Assembly: GCA_916049765.1 (NCBI GenBank)
Contig: CAJZIX010000012.1
Location: forward strand, 1 to 34,532
Length of the DNA stretch: 34,532 nt
Direction of reading: 5' to 3'
DNA from: an uncultured bacterium
GTDB taxonomy: Bacteria; Patescibacteriota; Gracilibacteria; Absconditabacterales; Absconditicoccaceae
This document shows, one piece after another, positions 1 through 12,300 of the stretch (the first letter of the stretch is position 1; every line of letters begins with the position of its first letter). The notes beneath the pieces are model-generated. The model made no database searches. It had not been told where the DNA came from and saw only the letters and a program-made list of their open reading frames with translations. The translations under genes were made by a program, and so were the position numbers.

Positions 1-28
1 TTATCAAGAAATAATTGATAGGTTTCTT

Positions 29-55
29 AAAGGCTGATGATATTCAGCCTTTTTT
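29..55 (+). terminator. Rho-independent terminator of an upstream gene
   Basis: Perfect 9-bp stem AAAGGCTGA / TCAGCCTTT with loop TGATAT, followed by a T run. It probably ends a gene lying left of the window. The -35 box of the next promoter begins 2-3 nt after the T run. Confidence 0.85.
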
Positions 56-57
56 AC

Positions 58-85
58 TTGAAATCAGAATTTGCTTTTTTATAGT
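58..85 (+). promoter_or_regulatory. Candidate sigma70-type promoter for the CNNM/CorC gene
   Basis: TTGAAA (58-63), 16-nt spacer, TATAGT (80-85). It predicts a leader of about 20 nt before the ATG at 112. Identified by eye; no experimental start site. Confidence 0.5.
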
Positions 86-111
86 AAAGACGTTTTATTT
101 AGTTGAAAAAT

Positions 112-1407
112 ATGGATCCCCGATCGTTATTCTTATTTATTGCTCTCATCTTCTTATCTATGTTTTTTTCTGGGAGTGAAACTGCATTTACAGCTCTTCC
201 TCTTCATAGAGTAAATTCCCTTAGAAGAGAGAAAAAAAACTGATCAAAAGCACTTTCTAAACTCAAGCATGAACCAGAAAAAATGCTTATCGCTATCCTC
301 ATTGGAAATAATATTGTAAATATTGCCGCAGCATCTCTCGCGACACTCATTTCTATTCAGATTGCAGAACTTATTCATTATGAACAAGCCACGGTAACTA
401 TCCTTTCAACGATCATTGTAACGATTCTTGTTTTGCTGTTTGGAGAAATTTTTCCTAAGACTTTTGCAACCAGTCATGCTGAGAAAATTTCACTTAGAAT
501 CGCTCCATTTTATCTTCGAATGATCAAAATTTTCTATCCGCTTATTGTGGTAATCGAACGACTTATGAAAGGATTAACCAAAAAAGAGAAGAAACATACC
601 GTTAGTGAATCAGATTTAGAAGCTTTTATAGAGCTTTCCAAGCAGGCTTGAATTTTTGACAATGGACAAGATCTAAAAATAAAAAAACTTCTCACTCTTG
701 ATGATTTAACTGCGGAAGATGTAATGACGCCAAGGATCAAGATAAAGGCTCTTAGCGATGAGAATACCCTTACTGAAGCAATAGAAATTTTGACAGAATA
801 TCATTATTCTCGTATTCCGGTATATCATGAAACAATAGATACTATCGATAGAGTCGTCACATTGAAAGAACTATTAAGACTAAGCAAAAAACATGATTCA
901 GAAACCTTACTTTCTTCTATCCAAATAGCTCCAATTATCAAGATTCCTCGTAGTCAGCCTATTGATACTCTGCTTGAAAAATTTCAAAAAACCCATAAAC
1001 ATATCGCAGTTGTAATGGACGAATACGGTGGAGTAGAAGGAATCGTAAGTTTAGAAGATATTATAGAAGAAGTCTTCTGAGAAATTCAAGATGAAAGTGA
1101 TGATGAGCTTCCTCCAATCCAAAAAAATGAGAATTCAGATTGATACATTTGTCAGTCTTATGTGAGAATGGATGAACTTTTATCGGAACTCGGAATTCAA
1201 TTTGAAGAACTGAATCTTGATGATGAGTTTGAGGCAGAAACACTAAGTTATTTTATCACAAGTCATCTAGAGAGGTATCCTCAGGTTGGTGAAGAGATTT
1301 TACTTCCGATTCATTCCTTAGAGGAAGGAGAAGAAAAATCACTTTCCATAAAAGTACTCTGGGTGAAAAAAAGTATTGTCGGAGAAATTGCTGTTGAAAT
1401 TAAGTAA
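112..1407 (+). CDS. CNNM/CorC (HlyC)-family membrane transporter-like protein
   Basis: Protein of 431 residues when TGA is read as Gly; four in-frame TGAs (241, 649, 1078, 1141) would otherwise split it. The order is an N-terminal DUF21/CNNM membrane domain (about 1-165; SGSETAF, GNNIVNIAAAS and GEIFPK motifs), a CBS pair (about 200-320; VMTPR, then DEYGGVEGIVSLEDIIEE) and a C-terminal CorC_HlyC domain (about 345-431). Length and order match the family, which is linked to Mg2+/divalent-cation efflux or homeostasis in the inner membrane. The TGA at 1078 gives the conserved Gly in the FGEI stretch after the CBS domains, and the one at 649 the Gly of AGIFD. The start is the first ATG, about 20 nt after a plausible promoter, and there is no Shine-Dalgarno sequence. 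The gene converges on rsmA with a gap of only 17 bp. Transport substrate is inferred from the family. Confidence 0.93.
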
Positions 1408-1424
1408 TTTTCAGACTTTTTGGA

Positions 1425-2192
1425 TTATAAAATTACCCTTAAGCTCTCCCAGTCTAATTCTTCAAGTCTTTTCCCTTGAAGTTCAGAAGGGATTGAAAAT
1501 CAGGTTTTTCATTTTTTTTCATTCATTTTGCTAATTTTTCATAGTGTTTTTCTACTGTAGGGAGAAAAAAGATTCAAAAATTCTTCTAGTTTATTTGGAT
1601 CTATCGCTTCTGTTTTGTCCTTTTTTGTAAATCTTACCAAACAACTTTTTACCTTTGGAGCTGGAGAAAAACATTTTGCAGGGACCATTTTTACATAATC
1701 TACCCGGTAGGCTCTATTAACCAGCCATCGAAGATATGATTTTTTTTTGGCGTCAGATTTAATTTTTTGTCCTACCTCATCTTGAATCATAAAAAATCAT
1801 CCCAACAACTCTGGATTCTCTTTCCAGAAAAGATGTTTAAAGATTGGAGAAGTGATATAATAGGGAAGGTTTCACACAACAAGAGCTTGATTTTCTGTCT
1901 TTCAAATATTATAGAGAAGTCAAACAATATCCGTTTCCAATACATCTCAAAAAATAATCTGCGATTCCTCTAACCCAATACTCATCAAATGATCTTTCAT
2001 CGTTATGTCTTTTTCTACAACAAAAAAAGAAGGAGAAATCTGTTTTATTTTTTTTGTGATTGCTCATTTTCAAGGTCAAATTTCTACCAAAACATCAGCT
2101 CCAGAAGTGTGATAAAGCTTCTGAATAGCATCAGAAATAAAAGCAATAATAGAGCTATCTTTGAGAAAATTTTGTCAGAGATAAGTAGACAT
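1425..2192 (-). CDS. rsmA: 16S rRNA (adenine1518-N6/adenine1519-N6)-dimethyltransferase RsmA (KsgA)
   Basis: A 255-residue SAM-dependent enzyme that dimethylates two adjacent adenines in the 3'-terminal hairpin of 16S rRNA during small-subunit assembly. Visible motifs are GQNFLKD (6-12), the SAM-binding EIGPGKGAIT (about 37-46), acidic motif FGDV, the catalytic GNLPYYITSP (107-116), MIQDEVGQKI, and the FSPAPKV substrate-side motif. Many TGA codons are in frame: three in EIGPGKGAIT, one at the Gly of GNLPYY and two near the C terminus (GKPGF). All sit where the family has Gly, making this one of the clearest proofs of UGA=Gly in the window. The length is normal for the family (about 250-275). 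The start ATG lies 20 bp after the holB stop, so the two genes form a short operon. Confidence 0.96.
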
Positions 2193-2212
2193 TACTAGAC
2201 ATTAGATAAAAT

Positions 2213-3103
2213 TCAATATCGAAGTGCATTCTCTTGAGTAATATTTGAAGCAAGAAGTTGTTTTATTTTTATCCACTCCTCTACTGATTTTCCATTCCCA
2301 TTTTCAGCATCCTGTTTAATAAGCATAGTAATAAAATTATCCAAACTTCCATACTCATTCATTTTTTTGAAAAGTTCCAATTTTTTTGTCCAATTCCCGT
2401 CCTCTTTCATCAATTCAAAAAGCGATAAAACCTGATGAAAAAAATCTGGATTTTCTTCCTTTTGTTTCAAGAGATAATAAAGAACTCATGGCTTCCCAAG
2501 TGACAATTTAACAAGTAGCTCTTGTTCTTCCACTTCTCATGTATAATGCAATTTTTCGGAAAGATAGTTCATGATTTCAGTATCTGAAAGCTGAGAAAAT
2601 CTAATTACCATCGCCCTTGAAAGAATCGTTGGCAAAATTCAGCTTTCATGTTCTGCAGTTGCAAAGAGGTATCTATTTGCTAAAGGTTCTTCACAAGTTT
2701 TGAGAAACGCATTCATCGCAGCATTCGTCATTCTTTGAAGATTTTCAATAAGAAGAATTTTTTTTCCACTCAAAGAAGATTGCTGTAATCGACTATTGAT
2801 TTCTCTCACACCTTTATTTTCATAGATGGTTTCATCTTCAATAGCTATCGTTTTTAAATTCGATGGAGTTTCAATCTGAATGGTATGTACTTTTCATAAT
2901 TGGGAACTAAAATCTCTCATCCAAAAAAAGTCAGTTTTTAGAAATTCTCCTAGTAACTCTTCTGCAAGAGAACGGAGGAAAAGCGTTTTTCCTATTCACT
3001 CTGGTCAAATAACAATAAAAAAAACAGGTTTAGAAGTCGATTGATAGTGAACAAGATAATTTTTGAATTGCTCTCTTGCTTTTTCATTTCCAATAAATTG
3101 CAT
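2213..3103 (-). CDS. holB: DNA polymerase III delta' subunit (clamp-loader AAA+ protein)
   Basis: A 296-residue clamp-loader subunit. Domains are an N-terminal AAA+ fold with Walker A GPEGIGKT (33-40; both glycines before the Ile are family positions and TGA occurs at two of them), a Walker B-like segment ILLIENLQRM with the lysine-poor sensor region, the NAFLKTCEEP motif typical of delta'/gamma, and the sensor-1/SRC-like run LPTILSRAMVIRF where SRC is degenerate (SRA). The C-terminal half is helical, as in the collar domain. DnaX-like features (zinc module, long C-terminal tail) are absent, which favours delta' over gamma/tau. It heads an operon with rsmA. The start has no Shine-Dalgarno sequence, and a TTGCTT/TATACT promoter lies about 30 bp upstream. 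Confidence 0.88.
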
Positions 3104-3129
3104 TTCTTTACTCAAGATAAATCGGCGTA

Positions 3130-3157
3130 AGTATAATTTTCAAGTAAAAGAAAGCAA
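3130..3157 (-). promoter_or_regulatory. Candidate promoter of the holB-rsmA operon
   Basis: On the minus strand: TTGCTT (3152-3157), 16-nt spacer, TATACT (3130-3135). The implied leader is about 20 nt, like other promoters in this window. Confidence 0.45.
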
Positions 3158-3279
3158 CTGATTTTATAAAAAGAAATAAAATAAGATTTTATAATACAAG
3201 AAGAAAACGAGTAGACTAAGAATAATTATTATTTTAAAAAATGTCAATCTAAGAACACTGAAAGCATAAAATAGCAAGA

Positions 3280-3303
3280 AAATCTGATATAAAATTCAGA
3301 TTT
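3280..3303. repeat. Inverted repeat between divergent genes
   Basis: AAATCTGA / TCAGATTT, a perfect 8-bp inverted repeat with an 8-nt AT spacer, followed by a T-rich stretch. It sits between divergently transcribed holB and the giant-protein gene, so it has no obvious transcript to terminate. Each arm is also a copy of the dispersed AAATCWGATTT-related word. It could be an operator, a terminator for antisense transcription, or two copies of the motif. Confidence 0.55.
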
Positions 3304-3329
3304 CTTCTTTATTTTTAAACTGAATAATT

Positions 3330-3335
3330 TATACT
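3330..3335 (+). promoter_or_regulatory. Candidate -10 element for the giant-protein gene
   Basis: TATACT about 37 nt before the start codon, the same spacing as the -10 boxes of other genes here. No convincing -35 box is visible (a weak TTTATT lies 16 nt upstream). Confidence 0.35.
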
Positions 3336-3371
3336 TTATCGAAGGATTCTTTTTTTATATCAGCTCTCCTT

Positions 3372-6300
3372 ATGAAAGCTAAAAGATTATTAGCACTATT
3401 CATTCTATTTTGATATCTAGCCTCAAACCTTCTCTCCTATCTAGGATATATCAATCGAAATACGGTTTTTGCAGATTCTAATAATAAAAATACAAGCACA
3501 CAACTTGTAGCAATTTTGGTAGACGATCAAATTTATCCAAGTATAGAAAGTGATCTGAAACGATACACTACTCAATACCTTCAAAAAAATTATCCACTCA
3601 GTAAAGCCTTAGTTCTTAAAATCAATACCAAAGAATATTCAGCTCCTGAGCTTACTAAGCTATTGGAAAACATGTATTTTGATGGATTAAAAGATCAGAG
3701 TTCTCGCATGATTGGAGTTGTGCTAGTTTGAGAAATCCCACTTCCTGTGGTAAGATATCAGGATTATATTTTCCCTTCTATTTATCCTTATGTAGATTTT
3801 TTGGAACAAAAATACCTTTGGGATGAAGAGAGCAAGTATTTTGTAAAAAATAATGATAATGGACAAGCTGAGCTCTGGCATGGAATGATTAATTTTAACA
3901 CTATAGAAGAGTATCATACTTTCTTTAATAAGTTAAAACAATATGATAATAATCCGACTGATTTTGTTGATAAGAAGATTTGGTATGATGATTTTATTGC
4001 ACTCAAAAAGAACTTTTTAGAAGATGCTTATAAATTTTATCAGAATTCATTAATTTTTGCGGAGGATTCAATGTATCACCGCTATACGAATTTTTTTGCT
4101 CATATTTTACAGAAAGATCAAGATTGAAATAATCAAGAATTAATAAGCGACCTTAGTAAAGAATTAAAAGATTTTTGAATTACAAATTCTAGTCTTGAGC
4201 TATCAAAACAAGGTATACAAGAAGAAAAATCTGACTACACTCCAACAAAGTTATTAGAAAAAAAAATTCAGACTTTTTTTAGAAAATACTATGAGGTTTT
4301 GAGTAACCCTCTCCTCAATACCATTTCTGAAAATATAAAAGCTAGTGATAGACGAGAACAAAGTGATAGTCATTATAAAAAACTTCATATCAAAGACCAA
4401 GTTCTCCTTGGTGATAATAAAACCAATTGAATATTAAAAAGTATCAATGATAGACTTGAAGCTTTTGTTGATCAAAAAGTAGAAAAAGAAAATTATGCAA
4501 TGAAAACAGCGATTCCTATTTATTATCAACAATCTAAAGATAAAAAAAGAAAGATTCTTTTCAAAAAATATTATATACCAGAGTTCAACGATATTTATCA
4601 ATTTTTCTATTTTTGAAGAAATGCACAAACAATCAAAAATGCTCAGGATTTTTCTTTATTCAGATGAACCTATAGAAATTTAAGCTGATTCATTGCATAT
4701 TCTCAGATCATTTGAGATAGCATTAATCCAGCGAAAACAAAAGAAGATAAAACAGAACTTAACCACAAAGGACTAGGATCTTCGTATGATCTTTTTTCAA
4801 CTCAAGTAGAAGCTAATAGAGGGTATAATATCTTTAATACCGAATCAGAATATGAACTCTATCAAAAGGAAAAGAAACATGCAAAAATAAATCGACATTG
4901 TAGCAAAAGACTCTTTGGCCTTAAATGGAAATGGCTCCCTTGTGTAAAATCAAAATGGGAACCAATTGGAAAATGTAAACCAGAATCTGATAACCAGAAA
5001 GATCAAGCTGATTGTGAGAATTTTCAGCAATTTGGTAACAGGGTATGGTGATGAGCTACTCCACTCAATATTGATACAGAAAAAATGCAAAATCAAATTT
5101 ACAACTTTAGTGGAGCTTATGATCCTAAATCGGCTTGGAAAGAAATCTATGATATTGCAGGATCTGTACGAGTAAAAAATCCAGAAATTGACGCCTTATC
5201 CTTTAAGTCAGCTTTTTCCTATGCTTCTCCAACGAAAACTGCACGAAAAGAGTGAGAACTAAAAGATGCTACTGATCATAGTCTAAAGCTTGATCAAGTG
5301 CGGTATTTTAATGTTCCTCTAAAAGATAAGGTATTTAAACCTGAATCTAGTTCAGTTTTTTCTCTTAAAAAAGAAAAAAAACACAGACAAGATCTTGGAT
5401 TGCTCTATAAATATAAAATCATACCTTCAAAAGTAAAACACGATGCAACTACCGCAACACAGATTAATGGATATTCAGGATTAAAATACTCAGAAGATAC
5501 TGAATATTGGGGTTATTACACAAGCATAAAAGAGGGACTTACCTTACCTCAAGATACCTATTCAGAACCATTACTTCAAAAATTAAACATCATAAATCGT
5601 CAACTTTCTTCTCTAAAGAATCATCTACAAGCAGCAAGTAATGAAACAAATCCACAGACTATTAAAAATCTAATTTCTCCATCTTTACTAAAATCATTAG
5701 TAGAAATTTCCAGCTGACAAGCAGAAATTCGATCAAATTACAACACTCTTATTACAAAAAATTATGCAAGCGATACAAAAAGTACTATTGAATGAATTAT
5801 ATTAAGACAAATTAATCAAAAAGGGAGAATCTGACTTTTGCAAACATGGTATAACGAAATTATAAATAAAATTTCCGTAGTTCAAACTTTCATTACCAAA
5901 CAACAACAAGTTTGAGATCTAATTTTTACAAGCTTTCTAAATTCAGTCAACGCAGTAGAAGTAATAAAAAAAACTATTGATACTTGAATTATTACTCACC
6001 AATGAATTGGAACTCAAGATAAAGAAATAAGACTTGCTTGGGAATCTCTTTATACCCCTTTAAATCAACTTAGTTGAGTTCTTGCACAAATTAACCAATC
6101 AGAACCTTGTAATGCTAATCATAGTATTCTTGGAACGATGCTCTGAAAAGACGAGAATCAAATTAGTTTTTGAGATGAAAGGGATCCCCATTGTTTATGA
6201 AGTGAAGAAGCTGGAGAAAGTAGTTCTGAATCTTGAAATACTAAAAATCCACTTCAAACCATTATCGATGATATTGATGAAGCTAAATCACTCTTTACAA

Positions 6301-9300
6301 CACATTTTTTCTCTGATACCGATAATCCACAAGTTGAAATTCCATGAATGAATATCCTCACTCCAGAAAGACCTATTGACTCACCAAGATATCTTTCTTT
6401 CCAAGGGGTTGGAGAAAATGAAGTAAAACTAATCTATCCTAATTTGTTCAAAACAGAAATCTATAATCAGTCTTTTGTTTTGAAGAGTCCTGATAGTATT
6501 CGTCAAGCTTTAATTGACTATCTGAATAATAAAGTTATTGAATATAATACCATTTTATCTGAAGAAAAACAAAAAGCAAAAAAACTTAACGAACATTATC
6601 TTAAACTTTTTTCTGTTGATAAACTCGCAACTCCAAGTCTTGAAACTAGTGTTCGTTCTTATCAGCCGTTTACCTATGAAGAAATGCTTGATGCAATAGG
6701 TGGCGAGAAAATGCTTAATAGCCTAGCAGAACTACTCTATTATCAAAATATTTCAAATCAGATCAAGACCTATAATGATAATATTCAGGAAGATATCCAA
6801 AATACGAAAAAGAATTTTGATATTAATGAAAAAATTGATTATATTCTACAAAATTATCTTACTCAAGAAAAAGATAATTATTATCAAAGGAAGAATACAC
6901 ACTCAAAGTTTATTATTCCAACATATACTACCAAAGGATATGAAGTAGGATATATTAATTCCGATAGCGATGATACCATTATTCCTGACCAAGATGAACA
7001 ATTTAACGAATGAGTAAAAAAGATTCAAATTCCTCAAGAGCCTAAAAGAGAAGAATCTCCATCAAATGCAAAAGAGGCTCATGATATTGAGAAAGAGTGT
7101 TGATTTAACATCAACGAAGGACTCCTTCTTTACAACTTTAAAAGCTGAAAATTTGATTGGCGAGAAGGTCTAAAATGCCGATTAAAAACAATCAAGAAAA
7201 AGCCATTCGAAATTTCACTTTCTTTTGAGGGGTCACTCTGAGCTGTTCCAATAAAAGAAACTGTAGAAAACGATGTTATTACTCCTCTTTCAGACTCTCG
7301 AGATACCTATAAAAAATCTTTGAAATCATCGATAGGATTTGATAATTTAATTCCTACTCAAAACTCTTCTGAAAATTCTTTTGTACAACAAATTCTGAAT
7401 CAGACACAAATTACGACTCAGAATAAAAAAATTAGTGTTTTAAATAAAACTGGTGCTTTCAATCTTCTTTCATTAAAAGATTATGGGAATTTAACCGTAA
7501 AAATTACTTCTACAGGAGATAACTGTCTAATTGTTGACTGAAAAAACACTTGTATTTCCAAGGCAACAATAACAAAAAATCCTTTCAAAAACGGATTTGG
7601 GATTGATTTTCTTTTGGCAGAGAATAAAATCTGAACTATTATTGCTACATTAGAACTTTGCTGATGAAATTGAACATGTGGAACAAAATCCATTTCACTT
7701 TCTGCTGTTCCTGGAGATGTAAAAAGCTTTGAAATCTGACTTCCTGAGGACAGAAAACTTCTTGCAGGAGCCTACACGCTTATCTCCCTAAAAGCACTTG
7801 ATCTCTATAAAAACGAAATTCAGAGGACATTAGAGCCATATATTATAGAGGTAGATAAATGAAAACTTATCGTTTGAGGACAAGAAAAGAAATCTCAAGA
7901 AGTAAATGATTTTCAGAATTTAACACTTTTATATAGATGAGATTTAAATTCTAACTGAATTGTTAAATTTTCTGTTAAAAATAAAAAGTGAGAACTTTTA
8001 TCTAGCAATACAGCTAATCTTATCTCTTGAAAGCTTAGCTTAGAACAAAATTGATCACCTATTCAGTCTTTTAACTATCAAATTACTGATCTTCCATATT
8101 TTTCCAGTGATTCAAAGGGTAATATGATACTCAATAATCGTAAGGTTCTAGCACTTGATGTTATCTTGAGAGATACGACAAATACTATTGTTCCCATCAC
8201 TACTAATATTATCCTAGGATCTAAAAACAACCTTGCAAAAGTTATGAGTTTACAAGAAGCCTTTGATGGTAAATGAAAGAAAAAACTGACACTTACTCCT
8301 GTAAGCTCAATACTTATGAAAAATGGGAAAGTCAGAATTTATCTTGTCCCATGATATATATCATGAAAAGACCTTATATCTCTTGTGATTCCTGGTCTTA
8401 AAGAACAGGTGTTATCCTTAGATATTGCTCCATGAGATTTAGAAAAGATCACTTTTAACCTTGAAAAAGAAAAGCTAGATCCCAATTCTAGCTCAACTGC
8501 AATTATCAGCCTAACTGATGCTTGGTGAAACAAAATAAACTGATCTCAAAAAGTATTCCTCTGAAAAAATGGCCCAATGAACGTTTCTCCTTATGGAATG
8601 ATGAATATTGTAAATGGAGAGCAAAAACTTCAACTTAAATCAAATCAGCAAGGTTGACGTACTCAGATCTATGCAGAAGCAGAAAGTAATGGAAAAAAAG
8701 TTGAATGATCTACTAACATAATTACAAAAAAATTCTTTTTAAACTCTAGTATTGCATCTGGAGTAAATATCATGTACCTTAATCTTTTTGGTAATGACTG
8801 GTGAAATCAACGAGGTTATCAATCTGACAACAGAAAGGTTTCTGAAACTATCATTTCAAAATCTAAGAAAACACTTGCAGTTACAACTCAGCTTGTTGAT
8901 TTAAATAAAATAAAAAGAACAAGCTTAATCTTTTGAAAAAATTGATCAATAGAGAATATTGATCAACATCCTCTCATTGCCAGAAAAGAGAATGGAAAGC
9001 TACTTTTACAAATAGAAGGGATCTGAACACTTACCGTAAATGATTTATGGATAAAAAGAAAGATTTTCCCTACACAATCACTAAATGAACAAAAACTACT
9101 ACAAGAAAACGAAAAATCGCTCTATATCTATGATATTGATCAGAATTTTTCCTATACCAATGGAAGTTTTAAAAATCAGGAAGGGATAAAAATTGCGGGT
9201 CTTGATGATGGCATCACTTTTCAATGGACCGATGAACAAATAGCAGGAGAACCTATTTGGAATATTATTGGGAAAGGACAAATTTTAGGGAAAGCCATTT

Positions 9301-12300
9301 TTACAGGGATTGATTTTAGTAATACCACTGCGGATCTGGAAAATAAAGAATATGAATTCTGATCAGTTTTTTCAAATGGATCCACAACAAGTACTGTAAA
9401 AGCAGTATTCTCTACCCTTGATCGTTTAAAAACAGACTATCAAGGCTATGACTCTATTCAGAATAGTGATGAAATGGAAAAGGCTATCTGATTTAGAGGT
9501 AATTTCAAAAATATCACTTCTTTTGCTGGAGGACAAAGTGTTGGAGAAGCTACGCTGGCATTTGGATCAGAATTTTTAATTAATATTTGAGATCCTGCAC
9601 TGAAAAGAATTGATCAAAATAAAAATCTGGAAAAAGCTGACTACAATCAAGGTTTATGAAAAGTAGTCTATAATGATATTGAGAAACCAATCTTTAAAAC
9701 TTTAGATATCGACTATAACAATGATGGACTAAGAGATCTTCTGATTATTTATAAAGATTGAGAGATTAGACTTCAAAAACAGTATCAAGATAAAAAATTC
9801 AAAACAATAGGAACACTTATGATGAGTGCAGAACCGATCAAGGAAGTCTTTATTGGAGATATTGATGGAAATAAATTTGAAGATATTGTTGTTCATAATA
9901 CAAAAAATCAAATCAGAATTTATACTAATCAAAATGGTGTATTTGATGTAGATGGAAAAATTGCCTGTTTGAATACTAATACAAAACTCTGAGAAATCAC
10001 AACTACTCCAGAGAATCTCTCAAAGGTTCACCAACTTTTTGTGAGAGATATGGATACAGATGGAAAAATAGATATTATTACTTTAGACAAAAAATGATAC
10101 CTCAAAATTTTCTATGGTAAAGGAAATCTAAAAAATCACTCTTATTTAAGTAAAAATATTTATAATTGTGATAACGATCGATCTTCTAGACAGGAGTCAT
10201 CAACTAAAATTGTAAAAAAATTCTGACTTCAATTAAATTGAGAATCAATAAGAGATGAAAGTTTAATTCGTCGAGATGGATTGAATTATCCAACTGAAAA
10301 TGAGCTCCAAGAAGCCCTCAATCAGAAAAATAATAGGGAAAAATGAATTGAAACTGATCCTATTCTCTTAGGAAAAATTGAAAACGAAAAATGAGTTGCT
10401 CCCTGTCAAGCACTAGATTACTCATGTTCAAGAAATAGTTATTGAGAACAATTTTGTAAAAAATATCGAAAATACAATACTTGTAAAGCTTGCTCTATTC
10501 CTACTCCTAACTGAGCTCTTTGTTGATCGAACGAGTATAGAGAAATGTATCGTCAAACTGATGATCAAAGAATTAGAGGGAAACTTTCATACGAAGATGG
10601 AATGTGTCGACTCCCATCTGTTCCTACCTGCATAAAAGACGGTGATGAAGAAAACGGTCGTATAGATGCGAACAGTAAAAGCGAAATTATTCACGCAGGT
10701 CAAAGCTTAAATTTTGTTGATACTGCAAAAGAAGGTGTTTGAGTTTTTGATAAATACATTAAAAATCCTTTTGAGAATTTAGAATGATTTGCAGGACAGG
10801 AAAATTGGGCTTTTGTACCCATTAATAAGCTAGAAACACCACTCCCAAACAAAATTTTAAGTGACAAAGTAAGAGATATTTCAAAAAGATATACTGATAT
10901 CAACTGATGAAATCTTGAAGAATGAGATAAGGTAAAAGTTGAAGTTCTTATTATCAATAAAAATGGAACTTTCGGATCTGGAGGAGCTTTTTTTGACAAA
11001 ATTCAAGGACCTCGACTTATCGAACAAAATGAGACAACACAAGCTCCAAAAGATATTCAATTTCAAGAAGGGGAAGCTGATATTAATCCAAAAACTGACG
11101 TCTATGCCTATTATTTAACTAATATGCAGTTTTCTGCTAATAATCAAATTGTCTATACCTATACGCTCACCTATCACATGGATGATCCACTTTTTAAGAT
11201 AAGAATTGAAGATATAAATCCAAGAGACTATAACATATCGTGACTAGGAAGAGTAGGAGTTGATACCTTACCTGACATTATTGTTCAAGCAGCCAAAGAC
11301 TGATGTAATAAAAAACAATCTTTGCTCATAAACAAGAACGAGATATTCAAGAAAAAAAGAACCTATGAAGAAAAAGTGGTTAATCTCCAAAAATTAAGTG
11401 ATAATTTTATGGATGAGATAGATCGTAGTAAAAAACAAGCAACTCAAGAAATAGAAAATAAAGTAAAAGAAACAAAAAATATCAATACTCTAAACAATAT
11501 GCCTGGAATCAATGAAATTCAGGAAACTTTTAGTGTAAAAGATATTCTTTCTTGAGCTCGATCAGATCTCAAAAAGGGAGAAAAATTTGACCTTGGAAAT
11601 ATAAATGTAGAACTTTTTGATGAGGAACTTACAAATATTGAACATACAATTCAAGATGCAGCAGATAAAATGTGTAATGGATTCAATCTTTCTTTTTCTA
11701 ATCTCAAGTCATGTGAAGGATTACCGGTTCCTTTCAATCAAGCCTTTCTTGCTCCTGGAAACTACCATTTGATGGGATGTATTCCACTAGAGCCATTAAC
11801 AAGGACACTTGGGAAAGGATTGCCTGTTTTTCATTTTCCAGGAACATTACGAGTACCAGCTCCATGATGATCTATCCCTGTTCCAATTCCTTGGTGATTG
11901 AAATGACCAGGAGATGGCTTCCTTTGGGCTTGAGGAGGAGCTCATCCATCTTGGATTAGAATTTATGCAGCTCCAACATTAACTGCACAGATGTGATTGG
12001 CAGTTTGTATATGAAACTATGCAGCAGGAATCAATATGCCAAGTCCTCTTTCTGATATTGCAGGAAACTGTATTGTAACTTCAATGCCTTTGCCTTGTGG
12101 AAAAAAGAAAAGCTGAACTACCAATGATACTACTTCTCATAAAGAAGGTACAACCTACCATCCTTGGGCAGAAGATTATCGTCAAACGAATACCTGTCAG
12201 CTCAAACAAAGTGATTCTCCATTTAAAATCACTGCTTCAGCATTAACAAATGATGCGATTCCAAGCAGTTTAGCTGAAGGTAGCTATCTTGGTTGAACCA

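Noticed and set aside
3113..3155. Standard prophage or plasmid origin near the AT-rich divergent region
   Set aside because: No iterons, DnaA-box cluster or phage genes are visible; the AT-richness is that of ordinary intergenic DNA here.
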